From assembly GCA_023384575.1 (NCBI GenBank), contig JAHDVP010000011.1, forward strand, positions 50,142 to 114,141: a stretch of DNA of 64,000 nt. The letters run 5' to 3'. The stretch comes from Acidobacteriota bacterium (GTDB lineage Bacteria; Acidobacteriota; Vicinamibacteria; Vicinamibacterales; JAFNAJ01). The notes below the pieces were generated by a model. That model saw only the letters and a list, made by a program, of their open reading frames with translations. It had not been told where the DNA came from and did not search any database. Below are positions 27,093-36,300 of this stretch, piece after piece (position 1 is the stretch's first letter; each line of letters begins with the position of its first letter). The position numbers and the translations under genes were made by a program.

Positions 27093-28914
27093 CGATGGCC
27101 TCGAGCGTCGAGAGTGCCGCCAGCCGCCGCTCGAGACCCTTCAACGTCCACGTCGTCAGCACGTTCACGAGGCGTGCGATTGCCCATCCCAGGGCGAAGC
27201 CCCAGACGCCGGCCTCGACCATGCCGAGGGCGAGGCCTGGCCACGACACCGCATAGCCGAACAGGAAGTTGCCAAGCAGCGACAGCATCGGCACGAACGC
27301 CGCCGCCCGTTCCGAGAGCATGAGCAGCGTGGCCAGGCCGAGCACCACCATGGCGGTGACGGCGAACGCGCCGCCGAGCGCCACCTCGTCGTAGACGGGG
27401 AAAGCCTCCCGGACGAACGCCTCGATGTCATCGGCCACCGGCTGCGGCGTGAGCCGGTCGCGCACGCTGACACCGTCGTCGCGCACTTCCTCGTGGAAAC
27501 TCTGCTCCTCGTTCACGCCCCACACGTCGAATCGCGCGCCGGCCACGTTGCGCGCGGCGAGCAGGCCGGTCAGCATCGAGTGGTCCTGGTTGTTGTAGCG
27601 ATGCTGCCCGTTGCGCCCCACGGTGAACAGGTTGTCGAACGCGTCGATCCAGCCGCGCAGCGTCTCAACGTGCCGCTCGTAGTCGCCGTCGTAGACGGGG
27701 TAGGCCCTCGGCATCCGCACGACGGTGCCCGAGCCGACGTCGCGTGCCTCGAAGAGGCCAATGGTCTCCGCCTCGCGCGTGCCAAGGGCGACGAGCTCGT
27801 CATCCGGAAGCCGCCAGAGGTCGTCGCCCTGGTTGACGAAGTACTCGAGCCCGATGAACGACACGGCCGGGTCGTCGACCATCGCCGGGCTCCAGTTCTT
27901 GAAGCTCTGCACGCGGCCGACACGCACCTCCGGCGAGTGCACGTAGATCCAGTTGTCTGGGAAGACCGCGGCGCGATTGACGATGAGCCCGACGATGAGG
28001 AAGTCGCGGTAGCGGAGCGAGGCCGCGGCGTCGAGGACGGCTGGCGGCGGCGCCGGTACCATCGCGCGCACGAGCTCGCCCACCGGCATCGACGAGATCA
28101 GGGCACCGCACGGCTCGTGCCGCCGCCCTTCGGGCCCATCAACCTCCACGCCCGTCACCCGCCCGTCGTCGTGGTGCACGGCGACGACGCGCGTGCCCAT
28201 GTGGGTGAGGATGCCCCGTTCGGCCACGAGGTCGCGGCACCGCTCCCACATCATCCCCGGACCGAGCCGCGGATAGTAGAACTGCTCGATGAGACTCGTG
28301 ACGACCGCACCGCCGCTGCCGCGCTGCCCGAAGAAGGCGTTGCGGAGCGCCGTCTTGAGGTCCAGGTTCCTGATCCGCTGCACGGCCCACGCCGCGCTGA
28401 TCTCCGAGCACGGCATGCCCCACACCTTCTCGGTGTAGGTCTTGAAGAAGATCTCGAAGAGCCGTCGGCCGAAGCGGTTGCTCACCCAGGCGTCGAACGT
28501 GCGCTCGTCGTCAATCGGGAACACCTGCGCGTGCACGTAGCTCGCAAGGACGCGCGCAGCTTCGACGAGGCCGAGACCGGAGAGGGCGTTGAGTGGGCGC
28601 AGCGGGTAGTCGAAGAAGCGGCCCCGATAGTAGATTCGCGACATCCTCGGGCGCACGAGCAGGTCGTCGCCGAGCATCTCGTGCCAGAGCGACTCCACCT
28701 CACGGACCTTGGTGAAGAAGCGATGGCCCCCGATGTCGAGGCGGCAGCCGTTGAAGACGACGCTCCGGGAGATGCCGCCAACGATGTCGTCGGCCTCGAA
28801 GACCAACGCCGCATGGCCGAGGCGCCCGAGTTCGTAGGCCGCCGTGAGACCCGCCGGCCCCGCCCCCGCGATGATGACGGGCGAAGGGGCGCCAGCCCTG
28901 CTGGCTGTCGACAT
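27067..28914 (-). CDS. FAD-dependent amine oxidase/UDP-galactopyranose-mutase-like protein with TM tail
   Basis: A 615-residue flavoprotein. The FAD-binding motif is IIAGAGPAGLTAAYELGRLGH near residue 13, then GGISRSVVFNG and DIGGHRFF. These resemble protoporphyrinogen-oxidase and UGM-like enzymes of exopolysaccharide loci. A second FAD contact is near GRNGQHRYNNQDHSM. The last ~110 residues contain two membrane helices homologous to the neighbouring small protein. GGAGGATT directly precedes ATG 28914. It probably rearranges or oxidises a sugar or lipid precursor at the membrane; the reaction is not assigned. Confidence 0.85.
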   Translation of the reverse strand: MSTASRAGAPSPVIIAGAGPAGLTAAYELGRLGHAALVFEADDIVGGISRSVVFNGCRLDIGGHRFFTKVREVESLWHEMLGDDLLVRPRMSRIYYRGRFFDYPLRPLNALSGLGLVEAARVLASYVHAQVFPIDDERTFDAWVSNRFGRRLFEIFFKTYTEKVWGMPCSEISAAWAVQRIRNLDLKTALRNAFFGQRGSGGAVVTSLIEQFYYPRLGPGMMWERCRDLVAERGILTHMGTRVVAVHHDDGRVTGVEVDGPEGRRHEPCGALISSMPVGELVRAMVPAPPPAVLDAAASLRYRDFLIVGLIVNRAAVFPDNWIYVHSPEVRVGRVQSFKNWSPAMVDDPAVSFIGLEYFVNQGDDLWRLPDDELVALGTREAETIGLFEARDVGSGTVVRMPRAYPVYDGDYERHVETLRGWIDAFDNLFTVGRNGQHRYNNQDHSMLTGLLAARNVAGARFDVWGVNEEQSFHEEVRDDGVSVRDRLTPQPVADDIEAFVREAFPVYDEVALGGAFAVTAMVVLGLATLLMLSERAAAFVPMLSLLGNFLFGYAVSWPGLALGMVEAGVWGFALGWAIARLVNVLTTWTLKGLERRLAALSTLEAIDGGTIELR

Positions 28915-29069
28915 AATCCTCCGTGTGCCTGCCCGTGGCCGCGCCCGTGGTCCGCGCCCCCCCGAGTCGTGGCGAAGTGGGAATGCCCGCCACGGACGAC
29001 TCCGCGTCGGCTACTCTACCAATTCATGAAAGACGCCTCCCGGCCCGGGTTGGTGGCAAGGACGTCTCG

Positions 29070-30470
29070 ATGGCCCGCCTGCTGATCGTCAGCGACGGGT
29101 TGCCGAGCGTGCGCTTTCAGGGCATCGAGCTCGCCCGCCGCCTGGCGGCCCACGGCCACATCGTCACGTGGGTCGGGCCGGACGAGTCGCTGGCGCTCGC
29201 ATCGCACCACCGCCTCGCGGTCGGGCCGTTGCCCGGCAGCCGCTGCGCGGAATGGGCCGCGCAGGACGCCGCGCGGTCGACGCTCGGCCGCCTGCGGGCA
29301 ATCGCGGCACGGCGCGCGCGCGCCCTCGCCACGCTCGGGCTCGAGCCGTTCGAACGCCTTCTGCGCGACGTGAACCCGGAACTGCTGCTCGTGAACGGCG
29401 AGATGCACGAGCATATTCTCACGGCCCTGCCCACGGGAATCCCCATCGGGCTCATCAACACCTTTCTGTCGATCTGGCGACGGCCAGGCCTTCCGCCCCC
29501 GCATACCATGGCGCGACCTGGCATCGGATGGCAGGGCAGCGCGGTTGGGACGTGGGGACTCTGGGCAGGGCTCATCGCGAGGAAACGGATGAAGGCCTGG
29601 CGGGCCAGGGTCCGGGAGATCGGATGTGACCGCCTGTCGCTGCTCGGGGAGGTGGCGCGACAGCGAGGCGTCGACCTGGCGCGCGAAACGGATCGGTCGC
29701 AGTGGCTCATCCCCTTCACCTATCGCCGCCTGCCCGTGCTCAGCCTGCACGCGCTCGAGTTCGAGTTCCCGCACGAGCCGCCTGCCCGCGTCCGCTACGT
29801 CGGGCCGATGGTGCTCGCCGACCGGCTCGACGCCGGCGCCGAGCCCGCCGACCGCCAGCGCCTCGACGCAATTCTGGCAAGGCGCCGCGCGGGCCCAGCA
29901 CGTGCGCTCATCTACGCGGGCTTCGGTTCGGCTTTTTCGACCGATCTCACCTTCCTTCGTCGTCTCTTCGGAGTCGTCGCCCAACGACCCGGCTGGGAGC
30001 TCGTCGTGAGTCTGGGGCGGAAGGTGCCCGCGGCCACCGTCGGGCCGCTGCCCGACCGCGTCCACGTCTTCCCGTGGGTGCCACAGCTCGACGTGCTCGC
30101 CGGGAGCGATGTCGCCGTCACACACGGCGGGGTGAACACGATCGACGAGTGCGTGCTCGCCGGCGTGCCGACGCTCGTCTACTGCGGGTGGGAAACCGAC
30201 ATGGGTGGCACGACCGCGCGTGTGGTCCACCACGGTATCGGGCTCGCGGGCGATCGGCGGCACGATTCGACCGACGACATCCGTCGGCGCCTCGAGCGGT
30301 TGCTCGGCGATCCCGACGTCCGCCAACGCGTGCGGCACCTGCGCACCCGCTACGAAGCCTACGCCACCGATCGCGTGGCCGAAGGAGCCGTCGACGCGCT
30401 TCTCGAGGCCGGGCGGCGCGGGCCCGAGCGGTCGGCAGCGTTTCGCCTGGACTCCGGGGTGCGCGCGTGA
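29070..30470 (+). CDS. Glycosyltransferase family 1 (UGT/MGT-like)
   Basis: A 466-residue GT-B enzyme. It opens with MARLLIVSDGLPSVRFQGIELARRLAAHGH. The C-terminal donor site is HVFPWVPQLDVLAGSDVAVTHGGVNTIDECVLAGVPTLVY, with the HGG and the acidic residues that hold a nucleotide sugar. ATG 29070 was chosen because AAGGA precedes it and the first beta strand begins there; 49 upstream codons have no such sequence. Its stop overlaps the flippase start (TGATG), so both are translated together. Confidence 0.88.
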   Translation: MARLLIVSDGLPSVRFQGIELARRLAAHGHIVTWVGPDESLALASHHRLAVGPLPGSRCAEWAAQDAARSTLGRLRAIAARRARALATLGLEPFERLLRDVNPELLLVNGEMHEHILTALPTGIPIGLINTFLSIWRRPGLPPPHTMARPGIGWQGSAVGTWGLWAGLIARKRMKAWRARVREIGCDRLSLLGEVARQRGVDLARETDRSQWLIPFTYRRLPVLSLHALEFEFPHEPPARVRYVGPMVLADRLDAGAEPADRQRLDAILARRRAGPARALIYAGFGSAFSTDLTFLRRLFGVVAQRPGWELVVSLGRKVPAATVGPLPDRVHVFPWVPQLDVLAGSDVAVTHGGVNTIDECVLAGVPTLVYCGWETDMGGTTARVVHHGIGLAGDRRHDSTDDIRRRLERLLGDPDVRQRVRHLRTRYEAYATDRVAEGAVDALLEAGRRGPERSAAFRLDSGVRA

Positions 30471-31918
30471 TGGACACCACCCGTCGCGTGGCGACCGGCG
30501 CCGGGTGGCTCTATGCCTACCGCTGGGCCGAACGCCTGCTCGACTTCCTGTCGATTGCGGTGCTCGCGCGGCTGCTCGCGCCCGACGACTTCGGCCTCGT
30601 CGCCATTGCCGCCTCGCTCGTCGTCATCGTCGAAGGGCTGAGCGCCTTCGATGTCGACCGGGCCATCATCAGGTCGCGCGACGACGACCGCGCGCTCTAC
30701 GACACGGGATGGACGCTCTCGACGCTTCGCGGCGTGCTCGCCTCGCTCGCGATGCTCGGTGTCTCGGTGTTCGTCACCGACACGCGCCTCGCCTCGGCGC
30801 TGCAGGTGCTCGCCATCTGCCCGCTCGTCAACGGCCTGCGCAACCCCACGTTCGTGGCCTTCGAACGTCAGCTCATCTACTCGAAGCTCGCGGCGCTCAC
30901 GCTCGTCGCGAAGCTGCTCTCGGTCGGCGCCATGCTCGGCGTGGCCCTCGCCACGCGCAACTTCTGGGCGCTCGTCGTGGGCCAGCTCGTCTACGTCGCA
31001 TCGGGCGCGGTGCTCAGCTACGTGTGGCGACCGTATCGTCCGAGGTGGTCCCTCGCGCGGTTCGCGGCGCTCTTCGGCTTCAGCGGCTGGCTCTCGCTCA
31101 CGAGCGTCGTGACGGCGCTCTCGATGGAAACCGACAAGATCATCGTCGGATGGCTGCTCGGCGTGCGCGATGCCGGGCTCTACTTCATGGTCCAGCGGGT
31201 GGGCGTGCTGCCGACGCAGGAGCTGCTGAGCCCGCTGCAGCGGCTGCTCTTCCCCGCCCTGAGCGAGCTCGCAGCCGACGCCGCGCGCATGCGGCGCGCC
31301 GTCGCGGAGTCAATGAACGTCGTCGGTACCCTTGGCCTTGCGGCAAGCGTTGGCTTCGCCGTCGTCGCCGACGAGTTCGTCACGATCGCGCTTGGCACGA
31401 CCTGGACGCCGATCGTGCCGCTGCTCGTCGTCTTCGTGCCCTATCTGGGCGTGCGGTCGACGCTTTCGGTGGCTCTCCCCTGCGTGCTCGCGCTCGGGCG
31501 AACGCAGCTGCTCTTCTGGGTGAGCTTCGTCTATGCGCTCGTGCACCTGCCGGCGTTCATCGCCGGCACCGCGCTCTTCGGGCTCCCGGGCGCCGTCGGC
31601 AGCATCATCGCCGCCGGCGTGCTCTACACGGGTCTCAACGCGTGGATGCTGCGGGCCACCGTCGGCCTGACGACCGGGGACCTCTTCGCGCAACTCCGGC
31701 GACCGGTCATCGCCGCGGCGGTCATGGCAGGCGCCCTCGTGGGGCTCACCCTGGTGACGCCGCTCGGCGACGTCGGCAGGGTGGGGCCTGGCGTCTCGCT
31801 CCCGGCCAAGGCCCTCGTGGGTGCGATCGTCTTCTGCGCGAGCCAGTACGCGATCTGGCGGCTCGAGGGCAGACCCGCGGGCATCGAGCGGCGGATTGGC
31901 GCGCTCGTCGGTCGCTAG
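30470..31918 (+). CDS. Wzx-like polysaccharide flippase
   Basis: A 482-residue membrane protein with about 12-14 helices of the polysaccharide-biosynthesis/MATE-like family. The N-terminus (RVATGAGWLYAYRWAERLLDFLSIAVLARLL) and ETDKIIVGWLLG are typical for lipid-linked oligosaccharide flippases. It overlaps the upstream GT1 by one base. The stop codon TAG lies inside the left arm of an inverted-repeat element. It likely moves an undecaprenyl-linked glycan made by the neighbouring transferases. Confidence 0.9.
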   Translation: MDTTRRVATGAGWLYAYRWAERLLDFLSIAVLARLLAPDDFGLVAIAASLVVIVEGLSAFDVDRAIIRSRDDDRALYDTGWTLSTLRGVLASLAMLGVSVFVTDTRLASALQVLAICPLVNGLRNPTFVAFERQLIYSKLAALTLVAKLLSVGAMLGVALATRNFWALVVGQLVYVASGAVLSYVWRPYRPRWSLARFAALFGFSGWLSLTSVVTALSMETDKIIVGWLLGVRDAGLYFMVQRVGVLPTQELLSPLQRLLFPALSELAADAARMRRAVAESMNVVGTLGLAASVGFAVVADEFVTIALGTTWTPIVPLLVVFVPYLGVRSTLSVALPCVLALGRTQLLFWVSFVYALVHLPAFIAGTALFGLPGAVGSIIAAGVLYTGLNAWMLRATVGLTTGDLFAQLRRPVIAAAVMAGALVGLTLVTPLGDVGRVGPGVSLPAKALVGAIVFCASQYAIWRLEGRPAGIERRIGALVGR

Positions 31919-32082
31919 TCCCCTGGAACCGTGATTCCTCGCAGAATCCCCGGGCGGGGCATCCCGCCTGGCGGCGTTGCTCCTCCCTCGAATACTCCCG
32001 GTATTCTCGGTCGTCGCGCCTTGCCAAGCGGGCGCCGCGCTCCGGGCCTTCTACCAGGCCTCACGATTCCAGGGGACTAGCG
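31913..32082. repeat. 170-bp inverted-repeat element between convergent genes
   Basis: Terminal arms at 31913-31934 and 32061-32082 are inverted copies agreeing at 21 of 22 positions; each starts CGCTAGTCCCCTGG. The TAG in each arm is the stop codon of the gene entering from that side. Inside are two hairpins: GGCGGG-GCAT-CCCGCC (31953-31968) and GAATAC-TCCCG-GTATTC (31990-32006). It encodes no protein. It resembles a MITE or a structured bidirectional terminator. Confidence 0.75.
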
Positions 32083-33297
32083 CGGCGGCTGTGCGGCCGT
32101 CGCGACCTGCTCGAACACTCGTTCTGTGAGCCGCGCAATCGACGGCCACGAATGCTCGGCGGCCACGGCGCGGCCTCCCTCGGCCAGTCGCCGCCTGAGA
32201 CCAGCGTCGGTGAGCGCGCGTCGAAGGGCTGAGGCAAGGGCGTCGGGCGATTCGGGCTCGACGAGCAGCGCGCTCTCACCGTCACGCAGCACCTCGGCAA
32301 GTGCGCCGACGCGCGTGGCCACCACGGGCAGCCCGCGCGCGAGGGCGAGGTAGAGCACGCCCGACTGGCTGACGCGGCGATAGGGCAGCACGAGAAGGTC
32401 GGCCGCCGCGCAGTAGCGCGTGACCTCGCCGAAGGGCACGTACTCGAAGCGGTGGAGGGCGCCCACGCGCGACGCCGCTGCTTCGAGTTCGGCACGCCGC
32501 GACGGCGGCAGTTGCACGGGGTCGCCGGCAATCACGAGCCGCGCGCGGCGCCTGGCGGCGGCCACGGCCGGCCAGGCCTCGAGCAGGATGTCGAGGCCCT
32601 TGTACTCGCGGATGTAGCCGAAGAAGAGCACGGCCTCGTCTTCGGGCGAAAGGCCGATGAGACGCCGGGCGTCGTCGCGGTCGACTTCCGCACCGGGCTC
32701 CTCGAAGAAGCCGTATTCACCGTGCGGGATGACGACGACGCGCGCCTCCTCGACGCCCGCTTCGTCGACGAGCCTCTTCCGATCGAACGCAGAGTGGGCG
32801 ACGATCGTCGGGCTGGCGCGGTGGATGCGGCGGTGCACGGCCACGAGCCTGGCCGTGGGCTCGTGGGGCGTGACGACGTGCGCGGTGACCACGAGCGGCA
32901 GGCGAAAGAGCCGCAGAAGGGTGATGTAGGCTAGGGCCACCTGGTTCGTGCAGTGAAGATGGACGACATCCGGACGAAGACGGCGCGCGCGGACGGCGAC
33001 AGCGCATGCGTCGGCGAGTGCTTCGAGCTTTCGGGCCATGCTGGCGAGCGGCGACGGCAACGCGTGGCCGAATCGGTGGGTGAAGCCGCCAATCGCCTTG
33101 ACGAGGGCGACGCCTTCGGGCAGCGGGCGGTCGTCGAGTTCGTAGGCGGCCGCAGTGAGGAGCGTGACCCCGTGGCCTCGTGCCGCGAGGGCGCGGGCGA
33201 GGTTGAAGGCGTAGTGAATCAGGCCCCCGCGCCCGAACGTCTCGATCTCGAGCACCCGCAGGCGTCGATCGCCGCCGCGCCCTGCATGATCCGTCAT
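32077..33297 (-). CDS. Glycosyltransferase family 4
   Basis: A 406-residue GT-B enzyme. N-terminal motif LRVLEIETFGRGGLIHYAFNLARALAARGH; C-terminal donor-binding strands VLFFGYIREYKGLDILLEAW, LVIAGDP and the E-x7-E-type block VSQSGVLYLALARGLPVVATRVG. AGAGGAGCC precedes ATG 33297. It is divergent from the NRPS gene across 53 bp, so promoters must overlap. It likely transfers a sugar in the same glycan pathway as the GT1 and flippase. Confidence 0.92.
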   Translation of the reverse strand: MTDHAGRGGDRRLRVLEIETFGRGGLIHYAFNLARALAARGHGVTLLTAAAYELDDRPLPEGVALVKAIGGFTHRFGHALPSPLASMARKLEALADACAVAVRARRLRPDVVHLHCTNQVALAYITLLRLFRLPLVVTAHVVTPHEPTARLVAVHRRIHRASPTIVAHSAFDRKRLVDEAGVEEARVVVIPHGEYGFFEEPGAEVDRDDARRLIGLSPEDEAVLFFGYIREYKGLDILLEAWPAVAAARRRARLVIAGDPVQLPPSRRAELEAAASRVGALHRFEYVPFGEVTRYCAAADLLVLPYRRVSQSGVLYLALARGLPVVATRVGALAEVLRDGESALLVEPESPDALASALRRALTDAGLRRRLAEGGRAVAAEHSWPSIARLTERVFEQVATAAQPPR

Positions 33298-33350
33298 CCG
33301 GGCTCCTCTTCCATGACCTGCCACCCGCTCGCCGGGCGAGCGCTGCCGCG

Positions 33351-36300
33351 ATGACCGACTCGACCCGCGCGGCCGACCGCGCCGCACGCCTCCGGCGAGC
33401 CATCGACGCGAAGCGGGCGGGTCGAGCGTCCGGGCAGGTCGACCTCCCCCCGCGTCCGCCAGGCGCACCGGCCCGACTCGGCGACATGGCGCGCGGGCTG
33501 TGGTTCCTCCACCAGGTCGACCCGCACTCGCCAGCCTACAACCTGTGCAGTGCGTTTCGCGTGCACGGCCCGATCGACCTCGAACGACTCGAGCAGGCGT
33601 TCTCGACGCTCGTCGCGCGCCATCGCCTGCTGCGGTCGACGTTCAGGGCAGACGTGGACGGCCCGATGCAGGTCGCGCACGAGCCCGCCCCGGTCACCGT
33701 CGAGCGGGTCGTCGTCGAGCCGGGCGAGGGATCGCAGGCAGCCGCGCGCAAGGCCGCCAGGCCGTTCGACCTCGAACGCGGTCCGCTCCTCCGCCTGCAC
33801 CTGGTCGACGAGCAGGGCGGTCACGACCCCATCCTCATGCTCGTCGTGCACCACATGATCGCCGATGAGCGGTCGCTCGCGTTCATCTGGCGAGAGGTGG
33901 CCGACGCCTACGCCGGGCGCCTCACCGACGCGCCTGCCCCGGCCCAGTACGACGACTACGTCCACTGGCTCGGGCAGCAGGACCCGTCGCGGCGCGACGC
34001 CGACCTCGCGTACTGGCAGCAGCGCCTCGACCCCCTCCCGGACGTTCTGCGTCTGCCCTTCGAGCGCGACACCGCCACGGGCAGCCCGCGCGGTGCCCTC
34101 GTCGAACGCCGGCTCGACACCGCCATACAGGAAGGCATCGGGCGGCTGGCGGCGTCCGTCGGCGCGTCGCCTTTCACGATCTACGCCCTCGCCTTCCGGC
34201 TGCTGCTCCACCGCTACACCGACGGCCAGCGCGTGGCCTTCGCCACGCCCGTGTCGACGCGCACGCACGCGGCGGCCGCCGCGATGGTCGGCTACTTCCT
34301 CAACCCGATCGTGGTCGCTGTCGACCTCGACGAGCACGACACGGTGGCGGGCACGGCCGCGCGGTTTGCAGGCGACCTGCGCGACACGATCGCGCATGCG
34401 GCGGCGCCGTTTGACGAGGTGGCCGTACGGGTTGGCGCCAGGCGCGAGCCCGATCGACACCCCATCTTCCAGGCGATGTTCGTCTACCAGGAAGCCACGC
34501 CGCCGCCCGCGCTCGGCAGCGCGCAGCTTCATCCGCTCACGCTCGATCTCGGCGCGTCGAAGTTCGACCTCACGCTGTTTGCGTCCGAGGGTGAGGGCGG
34601 GCTCGACATCGGCATCGAATACCGCGCCGACCGCTTCGACGCCGGCTGGATGGAACGAACGCTCGACCAGTATCAGACGCTGCTCAACGAACTCCCGGCC
34701 GATCCGGGGCGCCCGGTCGCCGACGTGCCGCTCCTCGGGCCGGCCGAGGCCGCACGGCTCGCGGCGTGGGAGCAGGGCTCGCCGCTCGACGCCGGCACGG
34801 CGGCGCTCCTGCCGCGTCAGATCGTTGAATGGGCCACGAAGACACCGGATGCCCCCGCGGTGGTCTGCGGAAGCGACCGTGTCACGTATCGCGAACTCCT
34901 CGCCGACGCGCGCCGCATCGCGCGCGCGCTCGTCTCACACGGCGTGGCGCAGGGCGACCGCGTCGCGATCTTCCTCGATCGGTCGGTCGAGATGATCGCG
35001 GCCGTGCTCGGCACCCATCTCACCGCGTGCGCCTACGTGCCGCTCGACCCGACCTACCCCGAAGCCCGCTCGAAGCACGTGCTCGACGACGCCGGCGTCG
35101 CGGCCATCGTCACGAGCTCCGCGCTGGCCGGGCGGCTCCCCGCGGGCTCGTGGGCTGTCGTGGCCGTCGACGGGATGGCCGACGACCCCGTCGAGGCACA
35201 CCACGATGGCGAGGTTACGCCAGCCGACGTCGCGTACCTCCTCTTCACGTCTGGATCGACGGGCCGGCCGAAGGGGGTGGTCGTCACGCACGACAACCTG
35301 CGGGCGTCGACCATGGCGCGCCCTGCCGCGTACGACATCGCGCCCGGGCGCTTCCTGCTGCTGCCAAGCCTCGCCTTCGACAGCTCCGTGGCCGGTCTCT
35401 TCTGGACGCTCGCGACCGGCGGCACGCTCGTCGTGCCGACAGACGCCGAATCGCGGGACGCGGTGCGCCTGACGCGCCTCATCGCCGAAGAACGCGTCAC
35501 GAGCCTGCTCTGCGTCCCCTCCCTCTACGCACACCTGCTCGATGTCGGCCCGACCCACCTGCAGCAACTCGACGCCGTCATCGTCGCCGGCGAACGCTGC
35601 CCGTCGCCACTCGTCGCGACGCACTTCGGCCGGCTGCCCGGCGTGCGGCTCTTCAACGAGTACGGGCCGACGGAGGCCACCGTGTGGGCCACGCTGCACG
35701 AGATGACGCGCGAGGACGCGACAGGCCGGGTCCCAATAGGCCGGCCAATCCCTGGCGTCCGCGTCGAGGTCGTCGACACCCTGGGCCGTCGCGTGCCGCC
35801 CGGCGTGCCGGGCCACGGGTGGATTGACGGCCCAACCGTCGCCCGCGGCTACTGGCAGCGCGACGACCTCACGGCGGAACGCTTCGTCCACGCCCACCAC
35901 GAAGACGGCACCACGAGCCGGCGCTACCGCACCGGCGACCGGCTCACCTGGACGCTCGACGGCGACCTGCTCTTTCTCGGACGCGACGACGATCAGGTCA
36001 AGCTGCGAGGCTTCCGCATCGAACCCGGCGAGGTCGAAGGGGCGCTCGTCGCGATCGAGGGCATCGGCGAGACGGCGGTCGTCGCACGCGCACTCTCGTC
36101 GACGCCTGCCAGAGACGAGGCGGCGGCCACCGAACTCGTGGCGTTCGTCACGCGGACGTCCGCATCGCCGCTCGGCGACTGGCGTCGACGGCTGTCGTCG
36201 CAGTTGCCTGCCCACCTCGTGCCGACGCGTGTCGTCGAATTGCCGTCGCTGCCCCGCCTGCCGAACGGCAAAGTCGATCGGGCCCGCCTCCGCGCGCTGC

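Noticed and set aside
31919..32076. Small gene inside the inverted-repeat element
   Set aside because: Only short frames without a start/RBS and no conserved sequence; the structure is better explained by hairpins.
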